This document shows, in pieces, positions 1 to 13,449 of a stretch of 64,000 bases of DNA. Source of the DNA: Chloromonas sp. AAM2 (taxonomy: Eukaryota > Chlorophyta > Chlorophyceae > Chlamydomonadales > Chlamydomonadaceae). The position numbers and the translations under genes were made by a program. The stretch is taken from NCBI GenBank assembly GCA_004335635.1, contig QAXH01004625.1, positions 1,622 to 65,621 on the forward strand. The letters run 5' to 3'. Position 1 is the stretch's first letter, and the number at the start of each line of letters is the position of its first letter. The notes below the pieces were generated by a model, which saw only the letters and a list, made by a program, of their open reading frames with translations, did not search any database and was not told the DNA's origin.

Positions 1-44
<44 letters not shown>
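1..44. repeat. (GT)n microsatellite at window edge
   Basis: The first 44 bases are an uninterrupted GT dinucleotide run. It may extend beyond the window. Confidence 0.97.
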
Positions 45-47
<3 letters not shown>

Positions 48-3000
48 CCGCACACGGGGTGAACAGCGGGGTGAACATCTCGTGTTGTGGTAGACGGTGC
101 ATTGCCACTTCTGGGACAGCAAATCAGGACTAGACAGGAACTACAGTGTCAAAAGACAGACGGGTGTGTGACCCATCCTGACCGGTACCTCACAAGTCGG
201 TAATGTGAATCGCCACCAAGTGTTCCAGCTGCTTCACGCTCTTGATGAAAATGAGCAAACTCGTATGCTGCTCATGGAGACGTCCCACAGCCTGTTTCCA
301 ATTCTCTGTTCTTGGTCGCTCTGCCAATGACTGGGGCAGCTGAAAACAGCTAAAAGCCTTCCGTCATCTCCGATTAGTGCGCAGAGCGTTGCGGCCTTGC
401 GTTGCAGCCTTAAGAGCGTCGCAGCTTGCGCAGCAGGGCTTCGCGGGTATCCCGCAGCAAGCGCATCAGATGCATCAGAAGGCGATCATCATCATATCCG
501 ACTCCAGCAGCGAAGGGGAGGAGGATCGCCAGGTGCGCAAGTCGGAAGAAGCAGATACAAATACATATACATAAATATACAGTGCACAACAACTGCAGCA
601 CATTGATTGACGGTGGGAGCGTGAACTATTGCAGCTCTGACCTCTGACCAGATACATCCCTCCCTGTTGCATTTCTGACCAGGCACGCTGACCAGGCGTC
701 TCTACATGCCTGCTACATGCTACTATGCGTGAAACACAACCCCGGGGGGCCGCGGGCGGAGCCCCCGGCTTTTTGTAATGTGCGATTCCAAACCTCACCC
801 GGCTGAGGTCCAGGACGGCCTTTGTCAAAATTGAGATCTCAAAATGGACTTTGCCGAAATGAAATCTGGAACACTGTCACACACATGACATCATTGTACA
901 GATTGTCTCACACAGACATTGTGTTGAGTGTTATGTAGTGTGGCTGTGTGCTGGTCACGAGTGAGGATGCAAGGGTGGGATTGCGCTGGTGGGTCTGTGT
1001 TGGCAGGTTGTACTAACAGGTCCAACTCTGCTCAAAACAGCAGTACACCATATGTATCGCTCCAGATTGGCAATGCTAGGAGTTGATGAAAGGAGCAAAC
1101 CCCCTTTCACGACTGATAATCTGCCTGGTAACAGGCCCATATGACACGAAATGGGAGAAGGACAAACTCAGTGGGCTAACGACTACTGCAGCTTTCAATG
1201 TTTTGCTTGTGTTGGTGGTGTTCTTTCTTGACAGCCATTTCTGTTGTTATGTCAACCTGCCGTCCTTACAGGGATGCCCCTAAGCGTTCTAAGGACCTGC
1301 CTAGTGCCCACCTACCGCGCCTACTGGGCGGTGTGTTACTTGCATGACTGTTGGAGAAGTACATTCCGCCTGCAACCTAGTCCTTTGTCTTGAACGTGTC
1401 TGTCAGGCATTTGTCTTCTTGCGGCTGCATTGCTGGTGCCAACTGATGCACGCTTTGTCCTACGTTGCTTGTATGGATGGAGTAGTGGACCGTGCTGCAG
1501 CATGACACGTCTGGTATGGCACGCCACCGGGACTGCTGTAATGACATTCACTATGACTTGTTTTGCTTGCGGGACTCTGCGGCATCCATTGCCCAGTTAC
1601 CTCCATCCATTGCCCAGGTAACATTCACAATGTGGTGATGGCCATGAAGGCACGCTGGCAAGATACTTGGCAAAGGTTTGAAACGCGTACCTGATCCACG
1701 CAATTTACACATGAGAAGGCCAACTACAACTCAACGCCATACAATCATCTCAGCCCAGCAGGAACTCAATTTCTGGGCACTAAGCCTGACATCGATTGAG
1801 CACATCTGCTGGTCGCCTCACAGCTGCTACTTCACAGTCGTGCCTTGCCTTGCCGTGCCACAGCTTGAGTTTGCCTTGACTAGCCACTCACGCTTTGCCA
1901 TAGCTGCCATATTAAAATTGATTTCTACCTTGTGTCAATGAGCTCCAACATACGCGCAGTCACTAATTGGATGTCATGCTCCAGGTCACGCACAGACAAG
2001 ACCCCAGGCACACTTCGTGCTGGCAAGCAGCTGGTTGTGGTGGCTCACGCGCCATGCTGTAACCGTGTCAGTTTTTAAATGATCTGATGTAGAAGGCCCT
2101 GCTGCTGTGTGTTACATTTCATACAACCAGCCCTCTTGCTCCCATTAGGCACAGGGAACATGACCAAGAGAATGATCTGCCCTCCACTTGACCCAAAACG
2201 CGCAAAAAACCCCACCCAGTCATATATTCCTGAGGCGTAAGGAACCATGCAAGTTGATTTCACTAGCTGACACTGACACTGACACTGGCAATCTTTCCAT
2301 TGCATTCAATTAATCCATTGCATTCAAATGGCTAACGGGCCATTTTCCGGAATGTGTCCTGTGCGTTGGACATGCTTCCTGGTGTGCACTCCCTCCTTGT
2401 AATTTTGAATTGGTGACAAAGCATTAGCCGTCAGCTTGTCACCTGTATCTCTTGCAAGATAACCAGCCTGCAGCTTTTTGTCACGTTAGCACACCTGTTG
2501 GTGGTGCACTCTCCAGCGGAATCAGCGACACTGGCTCTTATAAAACAACGACTACGCACACAGCTGTTTGATACCTCAGTGAGGGCGTCCTAGGTGGGCC
2601 TCGCTTGCGTAATCAATATGAATACTAGCGCATGCACCCCTGCCACGCAGCCCCTCCCAGCATAATGAGCCACAATAATCAGCGACACCGGCTCTGTTTC
2701 AATGCAGCATTCCTAGCAGCAAGCACTTTGTACACAGCCGGCCTTCAATCACTCTGGATCACTCTAGTGAGGACGTCCAATCCCAGAGCGCATGCCCAAA
2801 TGCAGTCCAACAGTTGGTTGCACAGGTTTTACAGTAACTGTGACGTCAGAGCCGATGAAGTCATCATAAGCGAGTGTATATGAAGTGTGGCGTGGACCAC
2901 ACTCTTCCCTTCAATTTGCACCTGCACGCCTCAGCTTACTGATGCACATCAGTCTATCCATTCAGTTCGCGGTGCAGCCGCCTGCTCTGGCTGAGTTGTG

Positions 3001-3855
3001 CCACCATTTCCCCTCCCCGCCTTCTCCCCCGGAGTTTGCTGTGCACCCAGAGTCAACCCCGCAACTCCTTGCTCCTGCACGTAATCCCAAGGCATGGTGA
3101 CAGTGGGGCCTGTTGCATCCTTGTGTGCCAGGCCACTGTCACTCTGTGCCTGGCTGCATGCATGCGGGGTGCCATCATTGGTCAGATGGTCTTGCTTTGC
3201 AGGACTAGCGGAGGTCTGGTAGTGTGTCTGCCATTGGGCGCGGGCCTGATGCTTCTTGGCAGATACACCGACCAAGGCGGCTTCTAGCGAGGGGTGAAGG
3301 GATTGCAGGGCCTTCTCAAGTCGAGCCTGTGGACACGATGTACGGGCGGTCGTGTAAAGAGACCATTTACGTCATACAGACACTTGTCAGTACCAAGCAT
3401 ACACAAGAAATTAGGCATTTGGATTAGGCATATAGTTGTACAGACATGCAGTCACTTTGTGAGCACTAGCAGCCGGATACACACCAGACAGGGTGAGCAC
3501 GCACCCTCCTGCCGTAAAAAATGGCCATTGGCCAATCGCTGGATGCCGTGCAGACAGCTGAACAAGATGAGCATGGGCAGTTGGCCCCAGTGGGTATCTC
3601 AAAACGCGCAGAAAAAAGGAAGCGGGATGCAGTTGCAAGGCTGCAACCTGCACAAGCTTGCTCTCAAGGTATCCACAGTGATGGCATCTGCCCAAAAGCA
3701 TTGCTTTAAAGATACGAACAATAACAGGTGGGCCTACAGTGCATTGATCATCCTTCTAGTCATTGATTTAACTTACGCATCCATGACTTCCGCACCCAAT
3801 CCTGCTAAGGTTACCTTCCAGCCAGCCAGCAGCTCACACCATGCATCCTGCTTAC
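45..3855. other. Intergenic stretch with no convincing gene
   Basis: I see no multi-exon gene here. A short minus-strand frame at 410-540 ends in a basic, Leu/Arg-rich stretch and could be a 3' terminal exon, but no partner exon is visible. A dispersed-repeat end lies at 2254-2402. A segment at 2411-2445 (GGTGACAAAGCATTAGCCGT) recurs at 8994-9033. The minus-strand frame at 3411-3690 could be a last exon of the downstream coiled-coil gene, but nothing beyond an open frame supports it. Confidence 0.5.
2254..2402 (+). repeat. Dispersed repeat family R2, copy 1
   Basis: The copy ends in TGCTTCCTGGTGTGCACTCC followed by CTCCTTGTAA. The same terminus occurs at 6098-6134, 12615-12650 and 45256-45290, and inverted at 29214-29247. 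The upstream part (GTTGATTT...AGCTGACACTGAC, then AATGGCTAACGG.CCATTTTCC) is shared with the 45-kb copy. No coding capacity is seen. Confidence 0.8.
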
Positions 3856-4000
3856 CGCATCCACACACGCGCCCGCCCCCGGCGCCCCACAGCCTGTGCC
3901 CTCGGCCCTTGCCCGGAGAGCTGCCGCCCCCGCCGCCACTGCCGGCCTACTTGCCTGCAGCTCCTCCACCACACGCGCAAGACACGCCTCACTAGGCTGT
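3856..4000 (-). other. Possible extra 3' exon of the coiled-coil gene
   Basis: This GC-rich minus-strand segment has an acceptor (tgtgcag) before 4000 and a donor (gtaagc) after 3856. It encodes 48 residues starting QPSEACLARVVEELQASRP. The upstream gene's last exon contains a possible donor (GACAG|gtgaag) that overlaps its stop codon at 4426, and splicing from there keeps phase (AG+A = Arg). The coiled-coil protein might therefore continue here instead of stopping. No convincing exon follows, so the choice is open. Confidence 0.4.
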
Positions 4001-4425
4001 CTGCACATGCACACACTCATGTTAGCATGCACCCATGCACACAATGAGACCATGCACATAGCTTGTGCTTGACTTGGAGGCACCATGGCATTGTTGCTTT
4101 GTCAGTTGGCTTTGTCAGTTGTCATCTGCAAGTGCATCCATGCACAAGCTCATGAGACGTCGTGCAAAGCAGGGGCAAGCCATACGCTTTCTTGCACACT
4201 GTGGACACGGTGGACACTTGCTGGACAGCTTGACTACCCTGGCGAAAGCTAGAGTAGCTGGGTAGTGGAGCCATGTGCCATGCGCTGCACACAATGTATC
4301 ACACTAAAGACAGTTGATCAAACACATGACGCCCAGTCATGTCAGGGTGTCAAGGCCCAGATAGTATCCAACAGAACGTTTCAAGAAACGCCGGTTGCTA
4401 CTCTAGTACACCCATCCCAGCCCCT

Positions 4426-7400
4426 TCACCTGTCCAGTTCATCCAGCGCCATCATGAGTCTAGTCAGAGCCTGTGCATATGGTGAGGCCAGCCCCGCCCC
4501 TGCCACTGCTGCACTCTGGCCACCGACCATCTGAGGCAAGCCATCAGATGGTGCCCGAGCCCTCAGACGCTCCACCTCCTGTCTGACTGCCTGGATCATG
4601 TGGGACACGTGCTGGGCCTGCCACGTGCACAGGGCAACAACGGGCAGGAGCATTGAAGCCACCACGTAATGACGAGTTACCATGAATCAAGCCACTGAAT
4701 CAAGTCACGATGGCTGCCGGGTTTCACTGGTACGCTTCTTCCCCGGTTGACTGATAGTTTACCCAGGGTGTGCTCGCTCCGTGCAACCTCCGTCCCTCTG
4801 CCTGGCTTAAGAACGTCCAGCACCTCATTACGTCACCATCATCACCAACAAACATTAGTATCAGTTTCACTCCTGACAGCAGTGCCTACTTGAAGTGTTG
4901 TTGTTCGGCAGCAGAAGCCCAGCTCGCGTTCCAGGAGAGCCTGACGGCGACTGCCCGCCTCAAGGGGCGCCACCAGCAGCCTGCATGCACACACACACAC
5001 GCTGGCAGCTGTACCAACATGAACCACCAAGTCAGAAGCCCCTGAGCACTGCATGTGCTTGACTTCTTAGGAGCTGACGACTTGTTATTGCTGCCTATGA
5101 CTTGTCAAGGTGGGGATGTAGGTAGACTGTTTGATCTGCAGCACAGCAAACTGCAGAACTGCAACATGCAAAAAAGCCATACTACGAGGATTTGCCAGTG
5201 CTGCTGTGGCCCACACTTCCACGCAACGCCAGATAATGCTTTGCACAAGTCACCTTTGAACATCTCACGGCTCAAGCCCCCCGCTTACTTGTCCACCAGC
5301 AGTTTGATCGTCTGCGCTGCACCCTTCTTGTCCTTGACCAGCGGCAGCACGCTCCCCACCAGTGCGGACACATCCAGGCCGCATGTCGCGGCGTACCGGG
5401 TCAGTGGGTCGACAGGGAACTCTGGGGGCAAGGATCGGGGCGGGTACATGTGCAATGACAACTCTTTCGTTCTTCTCCTTCTCTTCCCTCATTATCTTCT
5501 GTTGCACAGGCTTTCTCAGAAAAGTATTGAACCTCATCCAGCGTTCGGTTTCTATAAGCATTGACACACTCTTGTCACAACTAAACTAACATCATTATGC
5601 CTGACCGTCAACCAACCACTCCTAGACCTCCACCTAATTCCAACACCATGCCCTGTTTCGTTTACCTTGTTCGGCCAGTAGCTGTTCATCAGCAAACAGC
5701 CACGCGTCCCGCCCCGCCTGCACCTGCGCTCATCGTACACAAACACTTTGAATGTTCCCGGATAAAGTGCAAAAAGCTACGGGAAACAGCCAAGATCCTG
5801 CGCGTTGCTGCTCAGAACTGCAAAGAAGCCGACCTAGGAACTAAAACTACCGAAAGAATATCGTGATTTAAATGTGAAGCTTGAGACAAGTTGAGACAAG
5901 TTGCGATTGATTCAACTTTGTCAATTGGTTCACCTTTGACAAATTTAGTTGATCTCAATATCGTTGCTTACGGGGCGCTTTCGAAAGGTGTCCTGTGGGG
6001 TGATGGCCACAAAGAACTCACCAGGCCTTGCTGACACGGCTAGATTCCCCTTAGCTAGGAGAAATTTTTGCAATCTGCTCGAATAATTGATATTGGCGTT
6101 GGACGTGCTTCCTGGTGTGCACTCCCTCCTTGTAAGAAGAAAGCAATTACCTGTGCGCCCCGCCCCCGCAGGTCCCGGGCCGCCCCCGCCCGCCCCACCG
6201 CCCCCGCGCCGCCCGGCAACAACCCGGTGATGGCGGACACGTGATGCGAAACGGCAGAAACTGCCTGGCTTGTTTCGGCAACCTCAGCCTGCATGCAGGG
6301 CAGGCCAGGGCTGCGTGATAATGATCATTATCATCATTATCATCATCATCATTACATGACGTTTTGCTCGTTGCAGCTTGCTGTCTAGGGCTAGGCATGG
6401 TGGCAAGGATAAGTGCAACTTCTTGCATGTTGTCTTTCGCCGCCTGCTTTCTGCATGAAGGGCCAGGCATTATGACTCTTGTACCGCTCGTGCGTTGAGA
6501 TTCTGTTGAGATTGAGATTGCGTGAAAAGGCTCGCAATGTAAAGCGACACATGCATGCACACGGTTGACTGCAATGCACAGTCATGCGTGCAGTATGCGG
6601 ACTAGAGTCGAGCATGCAGAAGAGGTTTGCCTGACCTGCAATCTGTCTGCTGTTTCTGTTGCCAGCCACGGCAGCGCCGGCAGCAGCACAGTGCGCAGCA
6701 GCACCGCCAGCGATGCCAGCTGCGGCACCAACTGCACCAGCTGACCATCCAGCTGCAGTGCAGCGGCCGGCTCCGCCACCAACAGCACCTCAGCTGCTCC
6801 AGGTGCTGCACCAGCCGTGCTGGCACGCCCTGCCTGCTGGCCAATGACCCCTGCCGCTGCCATTCCTGGGTGGGAATTAGATAGGAGCCCTGTTGCCAGG
6901 CCCTGTGCTATCCGAGCCACTGTGCACTGCGCGGCAATCTGTGCTGCTGCTGCTTCTGCCGCTTCCACCGCCTCCCCATCCGCCTCCAGCCCCGCACCCG
7001 CTCCCGCCCGGTGCAGCGGCTGCGGCCAGCTGGCAGCCGCACCTGCCTGCCCCAGCCGTGCAGCAGCAGCTGCTGCCATGCCAGCAGCCAGGTAGCGGTT
7101 GCCCCCAGCTGGCATCCAGGGAAGCGGCCAGGAAGGTGCCCCAGCGGCTTGATCCCCGTCAATAGCATATCTGTTGCCGCCCCGAGCAGTGTGTGCGGGG
7201 TATGGCTGCTGCTGCTGCAGGCCCTGGCGGGATAGCAGGCGGGACAACTGGGCACGCTCGCTGCACAACACCGTGGCAACTCAGTACCCAAGATCAGGTT
7301 TTACTCAAGATTAGCACAAGACTAGGACTACCTCTCAGATGAGGTACGAATTGAATGAATCATGTTATGGAGGGAAAAACACATAGTTTACGTGTGTGGC

Positions 7401-8692
7401 GTAATCACGCGCGGTACCATAAGCACCTCAGGATGGCTCCGGCGCGCTGGAGCTCCCTGGTAAGCCTTGCTTTCTACTCTGGCTAAGCCTGTTGCGGGAT
7501 GAGCATCTGTGACCAGGGAATGCTTCCTTGGGCACTACTTCGGTTCCTCACTTTGGGGAACCATCAAAAGCAAACCGGAAAAGGGAGGCCATGGCACATC
7601 CAGAGTTAAGGAAGACTCCAGGCGCAAGTGGAAGTCATGGACAAAGAGAGCACCAGCACACACCTGTTCATACGTTGTCTTGTGCCTGTTCACTACCTAC
7701 TGGTTTGCAAGCTTACACACCTGTTCATGCGTTGCCGCATGTTCTGTGCCCATTGACTGAGGGCCGCCAGCTGTCCGGTGGTCACCTCCTCGCACCCCGC
7801 AGCTCCTGCCCACGCATGAACAGAACCCAGGTCATCACATTATGGTCAAGTTCATCCAGACTTCAATACAGGTGTGGAGATCTTGCCGGTCACTGCCTGG
7901 ATCAAAAAGCTGAACGGATACACTTGGGCTGGATGGGTGCAGCCGCTTCACCAAGTCTAGAAGCTGAGTCCTCTGCATGACCGAGGACTCCCATGTCATC
8001 AGACTGGTCAGTGATGCAGCTCCATGTCATCAGACTGGTCATTGATGCAGCTCCATGTCATCAGACTGGTCATTGATGCAGCCCCATGTCATCAGACTGG
8101 TCATTGATGCAGCTCCATGGTGCAAGACCGTGGTGCAGATAAGCATGGATGCCCAGCAACAGGGCTTCAGATTCTAACTTATCAGAAATTAAGAAGTGTC
8201 TTACTTCCAGCCATGGGCTTGATCCTTGTCCCCGCCAACCAGTGCATGCCTCCAGCTGCAGGACTTATCATCAATGCAACCAGCACTGCGTCTGTTGCAG
8301 ACCTTGTGCTGTGTGCTGCGTGCTGTATGTGTGTGCTGTGTGGCACCGCACCTGTATGTGTGTGCTGTGTGGCACTGCACCTGCATGTGTGTGCTGTGTG
8401 GCACCGCACCTGTATGTGTGTGCTGTGTGGCACCGCACCTGTATGTGTGTGCTGTGTGGCACCGCACCTGTACGTGTGTGCTGTGTGGCACCGCACCTGT
8501 GTGTGTGTGCTGTGTGGCACCGCCCCTGTATGTGTGTGCTGTGTGGCACCGCACCTGTATGTGTGTGCTGTGTGGCACCGCACCTGCACCCGCTGTGATC
8601 TCGTCCAGCCTGCTCCTGACCTCCGACAGACACCCCTCAGCCAGGGCAGTCAGCTGGGTGTGGGCCTGCATGTGTGTGTGCGTGCGTGCGTG

Positions 8693-8738
<46 letters not shown>

Positions 8739-11700
8739 TGTGCGTGCGTGCGTGCGTGCGTGCGTGCGCGCGTCCCAGAGTAAAGGCAAGGGATATACAA
8801 GCAAAAATAAATCAAGATCAGGGCGGGCAGGGCCACGAGGGCCAGGGGGCGCAAAACCGTTTAAGGAGATCAATTGAGGCACAGACCAAGACAGATGATC
8901 ATCAGCACAAACGGAGAAACGGTAATTAATGGCCTGAACGGAGGTGATAGGACTGAAACAAGGGCATGAATGTTAGTAGTTAGGGAGTAATTCTGAACTG
9001 GTGACAATGCATTAGCCGTCAGCTTGTCACCTTCATCTCTGCTCCCATGAGTGCCACTTGCCGCTGAAGTTGCCAGCACTGGGACCCTGGGGCCACAGAG
9101 AAACCATGTTGTAAGAAACGGATTGTCACCAAGTTCTGCCATCAAGAAGTGCGAGAAACGCAACCGAGAAATGATGCACGTGGCTCACAGTCAGCTGCCC
9201 AGCATGGCTGCATGCTCCGTCCAGCCACCATGACATGGGCAGTCTGCCTGGCTGGTGACGCCGGCTGGTGGTGCCGGCTGGTGGTGCCGGCTGGTGGGCC
9301 AGCGATCAGGCCCACTAGCAACGTGTAATGAAAAGGACAAGCCAATGTTCATTGTTTGAAGGCAGGTCCAACCCAATCTATGTATATCACAACCATGTCC
9401 AAAACAACTGCCACTCACTTGCACGTGTGAGCGCGGCCGGCACCTGCTGTTCGGGCATGTTTCCCGCCACCGCCTCAGCCGCAGTCGTCACCCCCAGCAG
9501 CTGTTTCAGGTACGTTACTTCTCGTTTCAGGTCATGGTTCTCAGTCATCAGAGCACACCGCTCACTGTCATCAACGGCGGACTGGCGAGCCCTGCCGTGA
9601 CACACATGTGGTCACATGGGGTTGCATGCGTAACATGACGGGGTCACTGAAGGTCACATGTGAGCATATCATGCCACACGGGGTCACATTTTGTCTCCAC
9701 ACATGTCACATTCTGCTACTATTGAGCAGCAGCAATACATGACGACCAAGCAGGATCGGTATGCAACAGGTAAGGCGCACCTGCTGCTTGCTGCTCCTCC
9801 TCCGCCTCCACCTCCCGACCTCCGCCCACCCGCCCCAGCCGCAGCGGACAGTCCTGCTCCCAGGGCGCCGCCCGGCATCGCCAGCCCAACCGTTTCCCGC
9901 CCTGCCTCTCGCCCCGACACCCGCTGCATCCCGGCCCCACCCTGCCCTCCCACACTCTCCACCGGAGATCTCGGAGGGGCACGCCAGGGCGGGCTTGCTG
10001 CCACGTCAGCAGGAACCGCTTCTCCGCTCTGTGACGTCCACAGCGGCCCTGCCATGTCTACTTCTCTCTGCCACGCCACTAGCTCAGCTTCCGGCGTGGC
10101 CCACACGTCAGGGTCCGCGGAGGGGGAGCGCTGAGCGGGTGCGGGTGTGGGGGTGGTATCCCAGGTTGGCGGGCTCCAGCTGGCGGTGTGGGACTTGGAC
10201 CGAGGGACTATGGAGGGCCGCCGGGTCCCACCACTGCTGGCCTGTGCACACAAGCACCATTCCTACGCATGCCATGACAGCCAGTGATTGGACCTACACT
10301 GCATGGCGCTACATGAAGCCTCAGGATACCTAAACACAACAGTTGGGATTGCCTCAATCTAACCACTGTAGGCCCACAGAAACTACAGACTGTCGAACTG
10401 CAGGTGTCAACACAGCCTTCCACCAGCCAGTGCTTGGGCCCGTGTCAGCTGCGGCACCGTAGGCCACCCTACATTTATGCTTTGGACGAATGCCATGCAG
10501 TAATGCCATGCACTAAAGCTATAGGTCACCTGGGTGCCACACAGTGTCACTTGTCCTGGCCTGCTAAATTCACAATCAACCCATGGATGATGTAGAATGG
10601 CTGTGAGTGCTCATGCAGACGCAGATAAAGTAGAGGGTTTTGATCCTCTGAATAGTACTGTGAGGTGCCCCAAGGAAAGAAAAAAAAACGTGCTTTCTTC
10701 GAACCATGCGTACTCAGCACAGCTTCACATGAGGGCGTGATCATGACACTTGATGTGCTGCTATGAGCCGCTATGGCTGTCAAGTGCTTTTCTGTGCTAA
10801 TTGCGATGTTATAGGCTGTTATGGCGGTTAAGGCTTACTATGCTGCCATGGCATCTGCACCTGCCGTAAGGTGCAGTCAGGGCACTAAGGGTTATATGGG
10901 CATGCGAGGCACATGCTTGAGACTGGCTAAAAGCAGGTACAGGTGAGAGGTGCTGATCCCGTGAACAGTACAAGAGGCAGATCTGCAAATCAGATGCGGT
11001 ACTGGCACTGAGAGTTGTGCGGGCCTGTCCTGTCCCCGCACACCTGTTCACCCACGCCATCCAGCAATGAAGCAGGTGATGCTCTTCGAGTGGGTGCACC
11101 CCTGGCTAACTGTTGCTGCTGGTGGTGGTGGAGCGTTGGGGGCGTGTGCTGGCACTGGACGAGCTGCCCTGAGGCGGCTGCTCCCCGCTGAAGGTGGCCT
11201 TCTTCATCACCACCTGCAGTGCGGGCTGCGGGATGGCATGGCACACAGCAGGAAGCAAGGGCCCCTCACCTTTCAGATGTAGCAAGGCCACAACAGACAG
11301 GGCCGACCATACAGGTATTCAAAAGACAGGTGAATACTGGCAGCGCTGCTCAGCAGGCCCACAGGCACTGACCAGGGTGAACTGACAAGTGAACGTGATG
11401 TAGTACCTATAAACAAACATGCACCATCTGTGGCAGGTGGGCGAGGTGAGGCCAAGCCTCGGACTGGACACCAGGTAACATGCAAGTTAACCGCATATGG
11501 ATGAGCTCACGTGCTGGAATGGGTTTGGGCTTTAAAAGATCACCTGGCAATCGTCGGCCGAGTGCTGTATTGCGTGGCACAGACGCAGCTCTGGTGCGAC
11601 CAGCGCCCACTCCCGCTGATGCAGGCGTGGCCGGGCTCTGGCCCCCGCCGTCTCCCGGTGACGTTCTGCTTCCCGCTGCAGGCACACCACCTACTCCCGC

Positions 11701-12411
11701 TCGGGGCTTCAGCACACTCAAATTCTGCCGCTGCGGCTGCGACTGCAACTGCTGGTTGTCCTCGGCTGAGTTCTGTCCGCTGCCGCGCCGTGCGCCCGCA
11801 CCTGCAAGCCCGCCCAGCGTGCCCCCCGGCAGCAACGCCGCCGTATAGATGGCGCCGTCCCCTCCATGGCCGGCCGCACCCCCGCCACTATCCGCTATCG
11901 CCCGGGAGACCCACGGTGTTGCGGGGTGGTCAGAGATGGCGCCGGTGTGTTGTGGCTGTCTCCCGCCGGAACCCGGTCGCAGGCCGGCCGCGCCCGGCTG
12001 CTGCGGCCAGCCACCAGGGTTGAACGTAAACGGGTCATTTACCGCCTGAGACGACCCAACAGCATCACTGCTGTTGCATTGAGTCACCATTGGTTGCATA
12101 GTTCTATGGCCGCTGGACGCTGGCCGATGCTGCGTGGGGTTCTGTGCTGCAGCACTTTGCCTGGCCTGAGCTAGATCGTCCATGGTTGCCCATGGCGGTC
12201 GAGCAGGGGTGGTGCCTGTGTGGGCGTGCCGTGCTTGTGGGTTGGCGGTTGTGACGGGCTCAGTACGACTAGAGGGTGTGCTGTGCTGCTGCGTGCCATT
12301 GCCTGCTTGGGCCTGGCGGGACAGGTGGGGCTGGGTAGTTGTGGGTGGGCAGGCAGTGTTGTGTACCACGCCCGTGTGGGCGGTCCTCCCTGGCTGGTTA
12401 TCTGGCCGCAT
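4426..12411 (-). CDS. Large coiled-coil, low-complexity protein of unknown function (11 exons, ~997 aa)
   Basis: I do not recognise the family. Exons (minus strand): 12411-11544, 11213-11044, 10241-9781, 9591-9419, 7805-7721, 7260-6636, 6288-6151, 5723-5666, 5421-5289, 4980-4890, 4617-4426. All junctions are GT/AG and all phases agree, although donor gtgatc after 11544 is weak. The start is the first ATG after an in-frame TAG. Residues 1 to about 500 are Gln/Pro/Gly/Ser-rich. Next comes a leucine-zipper-like coil (DSERCALMTENHDLKREVTY, then LKQLLG) continuing into QWAQNMRQRMN and ERAQLSRLLSRQG. An Ala/Gln-rich block follows. The C-terminal part is ordered and helical (FPVDPLTRYAATCGLDVSAL; IQAVRQEVERLRAR) and ends LMMALDELDR. 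No bZIP basic region is visible. A nuclear or scaffolding regulator is a guess. The 3' end may extend to 3856. Confidence 0.62.
5985..6134 (+). repeat. Dispersed repeat family R2, copy 2 (intronic)
   Basis: This copy lies in an intron of the coiled-coil gene, antisense to it, and ends 17 bases from the donor at 6150. It shares GGTGT.., CCTTGCTGACAC, TAGATTCCCCTT and the terminal GGACGTGCTTCCTGGTGTGC with the 45-kb copy. Confidence 0.8.
7991..8116 (+). repeat. 31-bp tandem repeat, 4 copies
   Basis: The unit begins CATGTCATCAGACTGGTCAT and continues TGATGCAGCTC, starting at about 7992, 8023, 8054 and 8085. It lies in the largest intron of the coiled-coil gene. Confidence 0.95.
8318..8590 (+). 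repeat. 29-bp minisatellite, ~9 copies
   Basis: The unit is GTGTGTGCTGTGTGGCACCG followed by CACCTGTAT. It keeps several frames open on both strands and so creates Cys/Val-rich and His/Thr-rich ORFs that are not genes. It is intronic in the minus-strand coiled-coil gene. Confidence 0.95.
8669..8770 (+). repeat. (GT)n/(GTGC)n microsatellite
   Basis: This is a compound GT and GCGT run just beyond the 29-bp minisatellite, in the same intron. Confidence 0.95.
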
Positions 12412-13449
12412 GGTTCCCAGGCCCTAGGGGTCAACGGACGTTCTTCGGTTGACATGCAGCATCACGCCTGACCCAGGCACGCATTTGATAATTGCAGAAA
12501 TACATGATAAGGACAATGGTCACCAGACATGGGCCACAAGACATGTCTTGACGTCGTTTGATGGTATACGCACCCAACTGCCTTTGACGTCAGAGTGAGA
12601 GTAACGCTTGTGGTTGGACGTGCTTCCTGGTGTGCACTCCCTCCTTGTAACATGCATGGCTTAGGAGATTGAATAATTGCATGCCCACAAGACCCTTGGA
12701 GCCTGTATCATGCATGTTTTCTCGTACATGACTTGAGGTGAGCTAAGCTGCCAGTGTGCGATGTGTGCAATCACCTGTGCTTGATGAGGTCATTTCTTGT
12801 ACGGCCTAACCAACTCTCCATGTGCGCAACCTCGTGTCTCCTCACGCAGCCATCGCATGAAGACTGAGCAGAGTGACTGCACGCAAACTGGCGAGATGCA
12901 ATCTGCAAACATGGCTGTGAAATAACCGGCGATCCCACGTGTGGGCAATTTGAATTTGCTGATGTGCCGGATCTCGCGGCTGGAAATCTTTTGTGAGCTG
13001 AATCTCGCCACCGACAGCAGCAGGTGGTCTTGAACATGGCAAGTGTCGTCGTCACTGGCGAGGTCATGCAGTACTGTGCGCGTCCCAGTGAACATAGGCC
13101 TTTGTGTGCCACGCTTGCCCTGTTCTTCTGGTTGCTTGAGTTTAGATCGTATAAAGTACTGCCAGGTGGCAAGTCCACCATTACTTTGAGCTGGCTAAGG
13201 GACCCAGGGATGCCACAGTGCTGAGTTGGACCGAACGTGAAGCCAGCGAGCTGGCCAAGTTGAAACACAAACTTTGACGCTATCAGGACCTATCAGGTCG
13301 CTGCGGTGCTGTATGATAGCAACACGCTGCAGTCTATTATACCCTGCTTTGGATCGGGTGAAGGTTTATGCTGCCCAGAGCTTGAGCCAGGCTTTTTCAC
13401 ATAGACGTCGAATGTTGAACGTAAAGAAATGTACTTCGCCTCAATCACA

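Noticed and set aside
3294..3995. 233-codon plus-strand ORF with a Pro-rich end
   Set aside because: The Pro-rich part is the antisense of a GC-rich candidate minus-strand exon, and the remainder has no protein-like features.
4426..4683. Separate 85-aa protein with an N-terminal hydrophobic segment
   Set aside because: The hydrophobic part is better read as a pyrimidine-rich intron end before an acceptor at 4618; the rest joins in phase to the upstream exons of the coiled-coil gene.
8117..8929. Long plus-strand Cys/Val-rich ORF and matching minus-strand His/Thr-rich ORFs
   Set aside because: They are translations of the 29-bp minisatellite and GT run inside an intron of a minus-strand gene.
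9419..9591. Classical bZIP domain in the coiled-coil gene
   Set aside because: The zipper-like heptads are present, but the preceding exon is Gly/Ala/Ser-rich with no N-x7-R basic region.
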